Part shown: positions 46,936-60,255 of the stretch, piece by piece
How the letters are laid out: each line of letters begins with the position of its first letter
Numbering within the stretch: position 1 is the stretch's first letter
NCBI GenBank assembly: GCA_003508835.1
Contig: PUFA01000057.1
Location: forward strand, 5,158,501 to 5,222,500
From: Eonycteris spelaea
Taxonomy: Eukaryota > Chordata > Mammalia > Chiroptera > Pteropodidae
DNA length: 64,000 nt
Direction of reading: 5' to 3'
Notes under the pieces: model-generated
Databases searched by the model: none
The model's input: the letters and a program-made list of their open reading frames with translations, nothing else
What the model was told of the DNA's origin: nothing
Position numbers and translations under genes: made by a program

Positions 46936-46968
<33 letters not shown>

Positions 46969-46975
46969 GCACACC
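46936..46975. repeat. Interrupted (CA)n microsatellite
   Basis: About 19 CA units with AAAC and CGC interruptions. Confidence 0.92.
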
Positions 46976-47420
46976 CCACAATGAAAACACAAGGTTAAAA
47001 ATTGGGGAAAAAAAATAATTGTAACATACACTACTAAAAAGGAGTTAGAATATGAAGAGCCCTAGACATTCAGGGAAGGGGAATGATGAAAAAGTTAATA
47101 GAAAAATAAATTTATATAAACAAATAATTTGCGGAAAAGGAAATACAATAAATCAGCCCTTAAATAAAGCATTCCTTTAATTTCATTCATAACACAGTGG
47201 CAAATCAACACTACCATGATCCATTTCTCATCTACTAGACTCGTGACAATATATTCTACTAGAGACTGTGGAGAGAGCAAAATGGTACACCTACGGAAAA
47301 TAATATCTTCCTGTATTACAGATTAGTTTATCTTTGACTCAGCAACTTCACTTCTAGAATTCTGCCCTATGAATTTGCAGGAAAAAGTATGAAATGACTT
47401 GGGATCCTCTCAGATCCCAA

Positions 47421-48025
47421 GAGAACTGCCCACACAGGTTTTCAACAACTCCTCAGATTAAATATGGCAACATGCTTTCTAGGGCATGTCCTTCCATACA
47501 GGTTAGTGGGATGTTGACAAAAAGTTATTTCAATCAAAGCAATTCTACTGGGAGCTATTATGACCCAGTCCAGGCATGTAATTCTGATGGTCTGATCTAA
47601 TCCAGGGAAAGATTTCTGGGTATCTAGAATCCAGCTCACCACATTTTACTCATATAAACACATGGCAGATTCATATTTCCTATGTGAGGCCCAATTTGGA
47701 ATGCACAGCTCTCCGATGCTTAAATTCTCAAACTCAAACTGACATTAATGTCTTTGCAGTAGATTGCTTTTCTTTCTTTGAAACAAAAACCGCAAGCCAA
47801 AAAGGCACAGAAAAGCCTTTCCATGGTCTTGCAAAAAAGTCTCACTTTTTTTGTATTCTAATTAAGGCATGCACACACATACACACAATATTTATTTCAA
47901 AATAGTCACACTTTATGCACTCTTTAACCAATATGGTGGTGATGGAAGGTGAGACCCTCCAAGCCCCATAGTAATCCCAAAGAAAAAAAAGAAAGGCACT
48001 ATAGAGATAGCTAATATCCTAAAGA
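47421..48025. other. No gene or named repeat seen
   Basis: Frames of 66-73 codons lie on opposite strands here. No domain or repeat was recognised. Confidence 0.45.
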
Positions 48026-48029
48026 CTAT

Positions 48030-48135
48030 AATGTAAGTAACTTGCCCAAATTACACAACTAGTAAATGCACCTAGGATTGGACCTTAAGTAACCTGACTT
48101 TGGAGACCATGACACTAAACTACCCTCTACTACCT
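48030..48135 (-). repeat. MIR fragment
   Basis: GTAACTTGCCCAAATTACAC, AACTAGTAAATGCACCTAGG, ATTGGACC and CTTTGGAGACCATGACACTA match the antisense MIR core (taacttgcccaaggtcacacagctagtaag). Confidence 0.72.
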
Positions 48136-51100
48136 CTCGACAGCATATGGTTCTCCATGCATCTTTTCCTGATGTTTTGTTTTGTTTTCTTCCACTCGGC
48201 TGGCTTAAGGAAGAATATAAAGATGGCACCCAAACTCGCTTACTATTTTCAGTGAATGCTGCACAGTAGGCAAGGCTCACTCGGCCATAGTAGGACCTGC
48301 CTCACCACACAGCTTAAGCTTCAGGTATAGACTCTTTCTCAGGGTAGCAACAGATCTACAATGCGTGAAGATCCCTCCATGTAGCAAATCCAGACACAGA
48401 AATATCTATGAGGGTAATAACCCCTCCCCACCCACTCATGTACAAGCCAGTCCAAGCAAGACAAACACAGTGCAAGCTGGGTTAGAAGCCCAGCAACTTT
48501 GTACTCTTGCTCACTACACTGACAAACAACCCTTCTATTTTGGTATGTGTTGTGGGAGACCTTTGGTCAAATCCTGCTTGAGAGAAATGCCACACAAGTG
48601 TTTCTGTTTGGGTGGAAATAACAACAAAAATTAGCAAATTGTGCCAATTACCTGCTATTTCTCAATCTTTGTGCATTGTTGCCAAACAACAAATTACACA
48701 TATTCTCAACAAAACATGTAATGTGGCAAAACTGCTTTGGGCAGTATCTCAGCCCAGAAATGATACTCATTGCTGTTTCTCTGATAATGTAAATGAAAAC
48801 TCAATGGTTGCCTTTACTCAAATGAAGTTACAGACTTACAATTTAATGTCACCACAGCCCATCATTTCTGTTCCAGGAGATGCTAAAAAGGAAGGGGCGG
48901 GGGTTGGGGGGACTGAGTCCTGAACAACCCTCACCTTTTGAAGCTTTTACTGCCTCATCCGTGAAAAGCTAGACTGTGCTTTGTAATCCAATACTCAATA
49001 GCTGAGCAGGTCATATGTGAATGCTATCTATCCTTGTACTGGAGAGAAAACAAAGAGGACTATGAAATAATACCTTGAAAGGTCTTTGCCGCATGCAATC
49101 TTGAAACTTCCAGCTCAAGGTGTTGATAAAGAGTCAAAGTAAGGTTTTCCCCAGATAAGAAACTGACCCCTGAAATGGACAAGGGCCTGAAACAGGCATC
49201 ATGATAATCAAGGAAAGTGTCACTGCTAAGCTATACCTGCAACACTGGTTCTAGGTCAGAGTAAAACAGATGGACATAAAATCGTTGTATTCCTTGGAAA
49301 GAAAAATAATAATAATCTAAACTACCCAAGTAAAGCATAACCAAGAGAAAACTTCAGAATCAGTGTTTCAGGAGGTTGAGGGATGAGGGTGGTATAATTT
49401 TCTTTTGGCTTTGTGAGGTCCTACTACTTTCATCAATCAAGAAATCCATGAAAGATTCTGCCAGAACCCAGATCAAAATGATCTGGTTTTGCTGTGAGCC
49501 ACTTCATGGACAAAATACAGCTGCTATGAGAGCAATCCACAAAGGCATTGATGGCTGCTGAAGATGAATATCAATTAAAGAAAATGACAGATGCAGAATA
49601 AACAACTGCCCAAATGAGCAAGTCTGGCAAAGAAACAGGGATGATAGAAAACTAATATGGTTGCTTCACATAAAATGTTGAATTAGGAATATCTTTACCT
49701 TCTCACAATTCTCACTTTTCTTATCAATTACTTGCTTTAGTCACCTAGGCAATTGTTCACCCAAGGGTGAACATGGAAATAAAAGCAATTATTAAGAAAA
49801 CAAATTCTATTCTAAGAGTCAAAACAGGAAGCTGCTGCTGAAATTCATGTTCTAACAGCATATCTGGTATCAATTTTTGATTAATGGTCTGATATGTATG
49901 GCTAGCATATGCTGTATTTTTTTCCCAGAGAACTCTCTTTATGAATAAATGTGGCTTAATATTCTAAAAATGGTATGCAACTGTTTGAAACATTAGACTT
50001 AACAAAATGCCAAGTTCTATGCAAGATGAGATTCGGAAAGTAGCTCACAATAGATGGAATGAAAAGTGAAGAAAGAGAGAAAGGGAGGATGGGAGAAAAG
50101 GAGAAAGGGAGAAAAACTGCGTGCAAATGCACTAGCACTCACGCTCGCTCACACACACACACACACACACACACCACCCTAACAAGCCACTCTACAGGAG
50201 AGCCAGAGATTAATTAGATGATTTCTGGAAAGTGTTCTGAGTCTTTGAAAGAAAGGTGTTATATAAACTGAAGATATTAGTTTTCTTATTATTCTAAAAG
50301 GCATTTTCATTCACTTCTGGATGTAACATCATACAACTGATACCCAGTCTGCTTTAACAATGAAAATTAATTAAATCAGAAGTCTTTTTAGAATTTTTAT
50401 TAAGCAAACACCAATTCCCCATTCACCAACTCTAATACTTATATGAGTATCATTTTTTAACAAGTGCCTGAAGTCATGATTTCTTGCCAAACTATTTTAA
50501 TATAAATTTAATTACAGCCATTCAGATATTTCTGACTGTTGAGAATTATGCTCTCATCATAAGATGCGCAAATATTATACTAACTACCTACCTTGAGTAA
50601 TAAGAGAAGCACAAAATATGGTCCGTGACCTCAAGAAGCAAGCAACTGTAGGGAGGTTACATATACACAAATGTATAAAATATTCACAAATATCATATTT
50701 AGCCAAGACTATGACTGGCAGGTGGGAGTCAGGTGTCCTCTACAGAAAAATTTTCCCAAAAGCCTACGCCCTCTTTTATAAAGTTCTAAACCATTTTCTA
50801 AAATGGAATTATATTCAAGGGAATTGTTTCCTAAAAAGAACAGCACACTTTACTTTGCTGGCTCATGAGTTAAGCATACTGTCATCTGTCCCTGGGACTC
50901 TGAGTCACCACTATGGCCTCAGCTGACTTAAGTGTAAAGGAACTTAGTGTCTGCCCAAGGCTGGGGCCTCCGAAAGTGATGTGGAAGGTTCTTTTATCCC
51001 AAACCAAGGAGCCATCAAAGCGCTTGGGTTTGTTTAACTTATTCTGCCTCTTTTCACATCAGGTTGTCATTCAACCCTGATATCTGGACCTGCAGCATAG

Positions 51101-52895
51101 CTCCTACCCCGCTTCTAAACTGCATCTTGCTAATCTCCTGTGGGCTGGGAAACTCAGAAATTCTAAAGATGTGTGCACAAAAGGGTCTCTCATGTAAGTT
51201 CCTGAAACACTCCAAATACTTTCCAGCCTTTCTTTGACTTTTGACCTGTGCTCAAAGGGCATGCCCCGTTTTAGTGCTCAGCTATTTTCTAGATAACTAA
51301 AACTGTCAAATTCATGGGCCTCAAATCTCTACTCACAAATGCCTAGTCAATGGGTATAAAAATGAGGAAAATAAGGAGTAGCACTAGGGGGTTAAAAGGC
51401 AATAACTATACAACAGAAATTTCAAGTTGTTTTTCCTATGAATCTAAGCAGAACGAGACAGAGGTGGCCAGAACCTGCATACCTCTTGGTAATATGCTTT
51501 TAAGATGTATAGAAAATGCCATTAAGAACAACAAATAAAAAATAAATGCAAGTTGGCTTCAAGTAGCAAAAATGATCTAAGATCTCTCCAACTCTAGCAT
51601 TTAGAAGAAAACAGGGCATGTTTAAGCTTTAACAAAAACATCATGAGCCCCACAGTGCTCCAGCTGTCATTTACATATAAAAGCCCAAAAATCCCAGGGA
51701 TGATACCTCCATTTAGCCAAGAAATAAATCAAAAGTGTTATGTACTGGTTTAATATGATTTGGAAACAAGTTTATAATTTAAGTGAAGTGGTTTTAGCTT
51801 CCTTGTTTACAATAAAAACAAACAAAATAAAGTTGTTTTAAGAAGTAAAGAAGTTGTTTTGATATAAGAATAAAGAAAGTCATATCAGGATGTTATCATC
51901 TTATCTGCTGTCTTTGATAAGCAGTCAGTAGTCCAGCTGCTTAGGGCCCCTCTGGGGGCTTATGGATAATAACATGCAGAGAAGCAACTACTGCAATGGG
52001 ACAGTAGACTGTAAAGTGCGAAAACTGCTACAGAATTAACATTTGGGGAAGATGACTCCGCTGACCTACAAACTCTCCAAAGACCTTTGGGGCATTAGTG
52101 ACTGCTCCCCAGGCCAAGGCGGCCCTAGTTGACAGTGGGGAGGAACCCCGCAAGAACCCATAAAAGCGATCAGCTTGCCTGTCAACAATGGCACCTTTAT
52201 TCCCTTGAAATGACCTCTATCTACAAGGATTTCTGTTTTGCTTTGGTATCTAAATATCTAAGGGTTGGTTAAATCTGTCTCTCCAGAGTTCCTACTCATA
52301 TAACAAGGCATAGCTCTAAATTTGGACTTTACCCCTTTCATCAACCCTTGCCTAGACAATAGTGATTAATTTGTCATTTGTCTAGGATATGTTTTTATTT
52401 GGTTTATTAAGAGATATTATTCTGTGTGCTACCAGCTTGTGAAATTATAATTCCCACCGCAAACTTGTGTTAAATAAATGTCGGTCCCTGAGTAAAACTC
52501 TGCCACCTCCCTCAAAACAAACAGAAACAAAATCATGCCACCTCTGCTTAAAATAGGCCCATTTTACCCATCCCTATATATGAAAAAATTAAATGCATAT
52601 AAAGTATATTGATGACAATGAATCCAAACTATATGTGAGAAATACCAAGAACATCAGTGATTGAAAACCACCATCAACTCAAGTTCACATCAGGACCGTG
52701 ACACAGCAGAGCTCTTCTTGACAGTCACAGATCTTAATGGAATTCCAATTAAAGTTAACTCCCAATTTACCCTTAAAAATACCAAATTTTAGTGACTTAA
52801 TATGTTACAAACAAATAACTCTGGTATAAAAACAAACCCAATAGAATTGTGCATCATGTGCTCAAAAGAATTATAGAAAAGATGTGATTTTTTTT
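48136..52895. other. Unassigned intronic sequence
   Basis: Holds a (CA)n tract at 50150-50174. The part 51900-52500 has LTR-like traits (ATAAATGTCGGTCCCTGAGT near its end) but no identifiable family. Open frames up to 103 codons (48612-48923) lack resemblance to known proteins. Confidence 0.4.
50150..50174. repeat. (CA)n microsatellite
   Basis: About 12 CA units. Confidence 0.94.
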
Positions 52896-52900
52896 GTTAG

Positions 52901-52936
52901 AACAAAGGTGGGTATTTGAACAAAGGTGGGTATTTG
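52901..52936. repeat. Perfect 18-bp tandem duplication
   Basis: AACAAAGGTGGGTATTTG occurs at 52901-52918 and again, identical, at 52919-52936. Confidence 0.96.
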
Positions 52937-55890
52937 AGAATCATTGCCCAAAAACAGACATCTCAGACTGAAAGTTTTCTGAGGATGGATACTTCCAGAG
53001 GATAGTAACCACAGACAGATTTCAGGGAATCAATTTCCAGATCTCCAGTTAGATATGTACCATTTTCTAAAATGGATCCTCCTGAGAAGGTGTCTGCAAT
53101 TCCCAACCACCTGGCTCTGCTCTTCTCCCTCACCTCCATTTTCACAAATATTCTTCTTCCATTTTACAACAGAAACACATACCTGTTACCCACCTCAATT
53201 TTTCTACAGCACATTCAAGGTACCGAACAAAGATAATATCTGAGTATTTGGCTTAAATCTAACCTCCTTATTCAAGGCATATGATAGAACGTGTCTTTTC
53301 CTATCTTACACATATTTCTGCTAAGCACAAACATGGTGACAGAATCTGGGTGTTTTGGCTGGTGTTGGGATGCTCTGAATTGAGATACATGAGAATGCCT
53401 TGACAACAAGACAAACAGAAGAAATGATAAGACATGTTGAAGACAGTTTCCTTATTTAGAGTTGGCAAAGTCACAGTAAGGCACTGTACCTAGTTTTCAC
53501 CATCTATCTTAGAACTGGAAAACAGAAATGACACAGATGGCAGAGAAATAGATAGTAATATTTGAAATGAAAACTGAATTCAGATATTTTTTAACAAAAG
53601 GCCTGATTTTTCTAACTGCAATGGCAATAATTCTAGTTTTTACCACATACACAATGTAGAGACAAAAAATACATTTAAAGCTAATAACACTAAAATGCAT
53701 TCTCAACCTATCCAGAGTACATAGGATTTTAAAAGATGCCTTAAAGTGAAAAAGCCACAGGTATAACTGACATTCTCTGATAAGTCGAGATAAAGCCAGT
53801 CTGGTAAACTTCCCGGTACAGAAGACGTGAATGATTCTAACAACTGGGAGGTCAAGTAGTTTCCAATTCCTGACTTTCAGCAAAACTGAAGGAGGACCAC
53901 ATCTCAAGTCGCCAGAATCCAGAGTATTAACAATAATTTTTGATAACAGAGCACCATGTGACTTTTTGCTTATTATCTAAAATCATTTTGAAGAATTGAC
54001 AGACACTGCTAAAGTAATTCTCCTTCCATTCCCATCAACTCATCCACATGAGAAAAGAAAAGGTATATCAAATCTCTGCCCCTCTATCAATGTCCCTGTG
54101 AACAGTCATCTAATTGAGGGGAAAATCCCATACATTTTGTTAAATGATACATTTTTCATAACATTTTTTAATGTTTAGCATTTAGTTATCAAAATGTATA
54201 ATACTTACGTTGCTTTGATAAAGCATGTGCCACTAATAATTATAATAGTAACTCACTCTGGAAGAAATTTTCTTTATAATTACTGCCTCATAATTATAGG
54301 AAATATTTTTAATTACACCTAAATTTATTTGCATGGTTTTAGTATAAGGGATTATGCTAAGATGATCACAGAAAAAGTTCCAAGAATATATTAAACCAGA
54401 AACAAAAATTATAAGGCAAATTGGATACACAAGTTCAAGAAGAGAATAATATAAAATTTCTAACAGTTAGGCATGCACGCCAAGATCCAGACTCAATCAT
54501 TTCTCTCTGGCACCCTGGCATCCACCACTAATTTCTTCAAATGAACTGGATTCTGAATTCCTTTGTTTACTCTTTCACTGTACGTGTATCCCAATTGCCT
54601 ACCACAATAGTTCACGACAGTCCTGCAAAAAGTATTGGTTTTCAAAATGAAATAAAATGTCATTTGCCAAAGGTTAGAAAGTCATTCCTTGCTCTTTGAG
54701 AACCTGTTCAAGCTGAACATTTATCAGACACAAGAGATCAGATGAGTTGAACTTTGGACTATATGAAAGAGGCCAGAGTTGAGTTCCTAACCACCATGAA
54801 TTCTGAGAGTGACCTTTGATAAATCATTTAACTGTTGGATGCTTCATGCAGGCTTCCATCTATTTAAAAACAAATGTAGAAGAGATAAGGATCCTGTGCT
54901 ATTGCAAAAGCGGCCTCAAGTGGATTAATACATGCCTGGAAAAGCATTTCCAACTCCTAGAAGAAATGTGCAACGCTGGGACAAGAAAGGACTTCAAGTA
55001 CTCATTTATTCTAGTGCATTACCTGCCTCCAGATAAAACCAGAGCAAACCAATTCTACACAGAGCTGAAGGTAACACTTGTATTTAACCATAATGAATGG
55101 GAAATCAAGAGGCTTTTTTAATAAAAAAAAGTCTTTGCTAATGCAGTTTAATACAGCCTCTCACACCATCGGTGGTAGTCACACAATCTCAGTCCATCAC
55201 ACAGCCTCCATCCTTCATCCTCCACCGGTGAAGCAATCCACACACCTCCAAAGTACTGTGTGCAGCGATTTCAATGGGCCCCTGCATTATTTTTTATTTT
55301 AAATCATTTTAACACATGTTATTGTAAAACATGTGGCTGCATCTATACACATTCCTACATATAAACACACATGCACATGTGAGGTCCATACATGAATTAT
55401 TTTACATAGTTCAACAACTAAAGGTGAAAGAAAAAAATCACTTTTAAGTCTTCCAACAAAAAGCTAATGCACACACACTTATATATGTGTATAACACTTA
55501 TTTAATCACATCACATATTATGCTCTACACAGCCAAGGCTGAACAAAGCAGATCCATCTTTTCTCACACTTAAAAAAAAAATTCTAAGTGGAATTCCTAA
55601 TGAACTGAAAATTAAATCATTCCTCCTATACTTCTTTTTTTTTTTCCTTGAACTTAAGGAATTTGTAAAAGAATCAGAATGATGGACGCTCCATGAGAGC
55701 AGAGCCCTGGCCCATCTTGCTTCACCTCCCAGGCTGGAGCACAGGACACAGAGTTATTACTGCTGAACAGACCAATGTAACAATGATCCCAGTGGAAAGG
55801 GTGCGGTCTCACCAGCACACACTTCAGATCTGCAGGGCAGATAAATAATAGCTTCAGTGCAGCAGATTGAAGTAAAGTTTATTTGGCTTA
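52937..55890. other. No gene identified
   Basis: Contains a 132-codon minus-strand frame (53509-53907), the longest in the window, judged to be chance. There is a weak MIR-like trace near 54800-54850 (GAGTGACCTTTGATAAATCA). The sequence is otherwise AT-rich and unassigned. Confidence 0.45.
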
Positions 55891-55894
55891 TTTA

Positions 55895-57375
55895 CATTGA
55901 AATAGCAATTTTTCCCAGCTTTATTAAGATATTGTTGACATATAAGTAAATTTCACTTATACAACTTGATGGTTTGATATCTGTATATATTGCAAAATGA
56001 TTACCACCATAAGGTTAATACTTCTATCTTCTCACATAATTATCTTTTCTTATATGTGCTGATAACATTCAAGATCTACTCTCTTAACAACTTTTAAGTA
56101 TATATAATACAGTAGAAATTATACTCACCATGCTGTATATTAGATCCCTAGAACTTACTCATCTTATAACTGATTATTTGTACCCTTTGACTGATACCTC
56201 CCTCCCATCCCCCAGCCCACAGCAATGTGAGTTCATTTTTTAGATTCCACACATAAGTGAGAACAAACACTATTTGTCTCCATCTTATTTCACTTGGCAT
56301 AAGGCTCTCAAGGTCTACCCACATTGTCACAAAAAGCAGGATCTCCTTTTTAATGGCTAATATTTGTAGTATACATATATACCACATTTTCTTTATCCAT
56401 TCATCCATACATGGATTACTTAGGTTGTCTCTAAGTATTAGTTACCGAAAATAATGCTGCAGTGCACATGGGAGTACAGATATATCTTTAAGACAGTGAT
56501 TTAACTTCCTTCAATTATATATCCAGAAGCAAGATTGATAAATTATATGGTAGTTCTATTTTTAACTTTCTGAGGAAATTCCACACTATTTTCCATATTA
56601 GCTGCACCAATTTACATTCCCACCAACTAGGTTTCCCTTGTCTCTGTATTTTTGCCAACACCTTTCTCTTTTGAATACTAGCTATTCTAACAGGTGTGAG
56701 GTTTTGATTCACATTTCCCTGATGATTAGTGATGTTAAACACCTTTTCATGTACCTGTTGGATACTTTGTATCTATCTCTTCTTTTGAAAAAATGTCTAT
56801 TCGAGTCCTTTGCCTTTTGGCGGGGGGGGGGGGGCTATCGAATAGTATGAGTTCCTCATATGTTTGGATATTAATATCTTATCAGATGGATGGTTTGCAA
56901 ATATTTTCTGCCATTCTATCTGTTGATTGTTTCTTCTGCTATGCAGTATTTTTTTTTTTTTATTTTCCATAGTCCCACGTGTTTATTTTTGTTTTTACTC
57001 CTTGCCCTTTTGGTATTATCTTCAAAAACTCATTGCCAAGACTAATGTCAGGAAGCTGTTCCCCTATATTTTGTGATAGTACTAAGATAGTTTCAGATCT
57101 TACATTTAAGTCTTTATTCCATTTGAAGTTTATTTGTAAGTAGTATAAGAGTGATAGCTCATTCTTTTACATGTAAATGTCCAATTTTCCCAACACCATT
57201 TTTATTGAAGAAACCATAATTTTCTCATTCAGTGTTGGTGACACCCTTGTCAAACATTACTTGATCATACATATGTGGACTATTTCTGGGCTCCCAGTTC
57301 CATTGTACTGGTCTATGTGTCTGCATATGCCAGTACCATTTGATTACTATAGCTTTGTAATAAAAATGTAAATTA
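55895..57375 (-). mobile_element. 5'-truncated L1 (ORF2 C-terminus and 3'UTR), antisense
   Basis: On the plus strand the reversed 3'UTR comes first (TTCCCAGCTTTATTAAGATA, ACTTGATGGTTTGATATCTG, AGAACTTACTCATCTTATAA), then ORF2 in reverse: TTAGATTCCACACATAAGTG, TTTTCTTTATCCATTCATCC, GTTCAAACATTTCCCTGATG-like text near 56710, and GTACTGGTCTATGTGTCTGC near the truncation point. About 1.5 kb remains. The frame is broken many times (75- and 86-codon pieces). A 13-G run interrupts it at 56822-56834. Confidence 0.82.
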
Positions 57376-57399
57376 TTATAATGAGCACAACATGACTAA

Positions 57400-58560
57400 A
57401 CGCTGATGAGGGCTTGAATGAGGACCCACTCTGGATTAATTTCAAAGGAAAAGAGAACTGAGACCTAACTTCCATTTTCTAGTCCACCCACCATGTAAGG
57501 AGATTATAAGTCATAACACCATCCTAACAACAAGTTAAAAGCTGAAAAAAACTGAAAAATCAACAACACTTCTAAGATCTGCAGAGAAGTAAAGTCACAA
57601 GGCAGTCTGCTATTCCCAAAACAGGAGAGGCAGACAGATAGATACAGATGATCACAACTTAACCAGGGCAGAAACCCATAAGAAAGTGCCGGGGTAGGAA
57701 AACCTAAATGATAATTTGACAAATTGGTGGAGGCTCAGTGTGGATAAGTCTAATAGTTAAAAACTCCAGGGAAATGCACCCATTTTGAAATACAATAGAG
57801 CATTTTGTTCTTCTTAACAAGGACAGCTCGCAGGAGAAATTATTTTACCAGAGCCTAATCTGCTGGGGTCTTATCAGAGCCTAGACTACCTGGGGGAAGG
57901 GAAACATCCATCTCCAACTCACTCTGGCCCTCATGCTCCACCTAACGGGGTGTGGAGGGAATGACTGGGAAGTATTGTGACATTCACAGTCCAGGGGCAC
58001 AAAAAGACTAAAACCTAATCATAAAACCACAGAATGCGTCCCCTCCTCCCACACCTTACCACTACATTACTAAAGGCCTATTCACCAGTTTCTCTTGCAC
58101 AGTACAACATGTCCACATTTCAACTAAAAATTATAAAGCATACTAAAAGATAAAAACACAGTTTGAAGAGACTGAAAAAGCATCAGAACCAGAGTCACAT
58201 ATGCCAGGACAGTTGGAATTACCAAACTCGGACTTTTTAAAAACTATAATTAATACACTAAGAGTTTTAATTAAAAAAAAAAAAAACAGAAGACAGGCAG
58301 GAACCCTTCACAAAATCAACACTAAATGGATCATAGACTTAAACGTAAAATGTAAAACTATAAAAGTCCCAGAAGATAACATAGAAGAAAACCTAGACGA
58401 CTTTTGGTAGAGTGACGACTTCTTAGATAAAATACCAAAGACACTACCAATGAAAGAAATATGGCTAAGTTGGATTTCATTAAAATTAAAACTTCTGCTC
58501 TGCAAAAGATAATGTCAAGAGAATGAGAAGATCAGCCAGACTGGGAAAACATATTTGGAC
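57400..58560 (+). mobile_element. L1 5'UTR/ORF1 start joined to ORF2 3' text (internally deleted)
   Basis: The left part has L1 5'UTR and ORF1 landmarks: AATGACTGGGAAGTATTGTG, ACATTCACAGTCCAGGGGCA, TTTCAACTAAAAATTATAAA and AAGCATCAGAACCAGAGTCA. At about 58275-58290 an A run follows, and the text jumps to late ORF2: TGGATCATAGACTTAAACGT, AGATAACATAGAAGAAAACC and AACTTCTGCTCTGCAAAAGA. Roughly 3-4 kb of L1 is missing between. A 69-codon frame (58201-58410) runs across the junction and so mixes the two; it is not a gene. Confidence 0.72.
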
Positions 58561-58599
58561 TCCTGGTATTATAAATTCTATGTGCTTTGATATGTACCC

Positions 58600-58800
58600 A
58601 CCACTGCAGAGTAGTTTTACTGCCCTAAAAATCCTGCATTCCACCTCCACCCTCCCCTAACCTCTGACGACCACTGATCTTTTTACTATCTCCAGAATAC
58701 CCAATAGTTGGAATCTTATAGTATGTAGTTTTTTTTTCAGATTGGCTTCTTTCACTTAGTAATACACATATAGTTCCTAAAATAGTTACTATCTGATCCT
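58600..58800 (-). repeat. L1 3'-UTR fragment, antisense
   Basis: CCTCTGACGACCACTGATCT, TTTTACTATCTCCAGAATAC, TAGTTGGAATCTTATAGTAT and CAGATTGGCTTCTTTCACTT match antisense L1 3'UTR. Confidence 0.68.
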
Positions 58801-58849
58801 TACAGAAAGTCTGCCAACCTCTCTTGTAAGTACCATGCAGAGCAGTTAT

Positions 58850-59030
58850 ACACATTACCTCTTTCCATATATTATTCCTGTGATGTAAAATGATTATTAC
58901 CCCCACTTTAAAGAGGAAGAAGCTGATGTTTATCAAGAGTAAGTAATTCGGCCAAAGTCACCGATGGTAAAGCCGGGCTCCAACCCCACTAATGGGCTTA
59001 GAGCCGATGCTCCAAACCACCAAGCTCTCC
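58850..59030 (-). repeat. MIR, antisense
   Basis: CATTACCTCTTTCCATATAT, TTATTACCCCCACTTTAAAG, AGGAAGAAGCTGATGTTTAT, AAGTAATTCGGCCAAAGTCA and GTAAAGCCGGGCTCCAACCC follow the reverse MIR consensus over most of its length. Confidence 0.8.
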
Positions 59031-60060
59031 TGGATGAAATCTGGGGTGATGATTTAACCTTAATGCTACATAAGCAAAGAAATCTTCACTTTGCTGTTAC
59101 AAAGGTGAAGGGCCTAAGCTAATCTGCAAATGGAGTGACTCCCACACACTCTGGAGAAAATTTCCTGAATCCCACCATATGACTTATATCGTGTTACCAA
59201 CTTTCCCATGATAATGCCATAGCGTTCACTCTTGCCACTCTGTGGACTGAGTCAGACTCTCCTGGCAGACTGACCACCAGCTCACTGACTTTGCATTCTG
59301 TCCTTGCTAACCTACTCTGTGTGCCATGACTATGCCAATCCCTCCCTAAGGACTATTAAGTCATTATCTTGGGGTACCTCATTCCCTGAGCTAAACAGAT
59401 TTTGGAGGCTCAACCTTAGTATGTATACATAATTGACTATTGGGACTCAATGAACAAAAATGAGTTCCATATTCCAAGAAAATAAGCACATCGTTTGTTT
59501 TTCAGAATGCAATTATCTCCTAAGACAATGGGGTTTTTAGCAGAAAAATGTTCACTATCTTAATATCAAAAGACCAAAAGACAACCTAAAAAAAGAATAA
59601 AATCACTTTTGTTCTATGGAATCTATTTAGGCTACAAATTTTCTTAAATTCTGTACACCAAATCTAAAAAGGACATTTAGCTTAGAGCCATACAGAAATC
59701 CTAGAACTCAGTAAGTTCAAAGTGAGCAGGCCCTCCTCACACCCCCTTAGAGTCACAGAGCAAGAGAATATATGAAAGGCTTGCCCAACTGTCTATAAAC
59801 AAATCTATTTAATTTTATTTAACCCAGTATTTCCAAGACTTTTTTGAACAAGGATTTTTTTTCTCTCTCTCAAGAAACACTAGAATAATCTGTCACCAAA
59901 CAGTTCCTGAGTATCTGCTATGGGTCAAGCACTCAACCAAGGGCTAGAACTAGAATCCAGGGAGGGTTCATGTTTAACACATAACTGCATATTATTAACT
60001 AAATATCAGTGCACTGTGAAGGTGATACACAGAGTCTGGAAAACACATTTTGAGAAATAC
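59031..60060. other. No gene or named repeat seen
   Basis: Unassigned intronic sequence. Confidence 0.45.
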
Positions 60061-60064
60061 TGGT

Positions 60065-60255
60065 ATGGGGGAAGGACACTGGACTGGGAATCAAAAAAAT
60101 ATCTGACCTAATCTTGGACACTGACTCCCTATGTAATCCTGAAGATCACTCAGCAAGGAAACACCATGTGCAGGCTCAAATGCTCCCGACTAAGACATGA
60201 AAAGGTTGAATAAGATCAGCTCTAGGCCTCTATCCATTTTGAATATTCTATGCCA
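60065..60255 (+). repeat. MIR-family SINE
   Basis: GGGGGAAGGACACTGGACTG, GGAATCAAAAAAATATCTGA and, at the 3' side, AATAAGATCAGCTCTAGGCC and TCTATCCATTTTGAATATTC fit a MIR-subfamily SINE (ggaaagggcactggactggg...ctctaaggtcccttccag). Confidence 0.65.

Larger units (their letters stand above)
44700..47420 (+). repeat. Long, decayed L1/HAL1 remnant with insertions
   Basis: ORF1-like text: AAGACATTCCAAGAATTCAA, AACACCAAGACATGCAGTAG and AACCTTTCAGACAGCCAATA. ORF2-like text follows: TAGTGGATCAAAAATTTAAA, AAATTTGACTATACAAGC and ACTCAGCAACTTCACTTCTA then GAATTCTGCCCTAT. Order and strand are consistent with one very old element or several overlapping ones. It is interrupted by a hAT element (45216-45393) and by (TATC)n and (CA)n microsatellites. 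Confidence 0.55.

Noticed and set aside
51900..52500. Possible degenerate LTR
   Set aside because: It has some LTR-like words near its end but no inverted ends, no TATA box in place and no family match.
53509..53907. 132-codon minus-strand open frame, the longest in the window
   Set aside because: It is rich in Ile, Phe, Lys and Cys as expected of random AT-rich sequence, has no recognisable domain, no Kozak context and no splice-bounded structure. It is expected by chance at this length in 64 kb.
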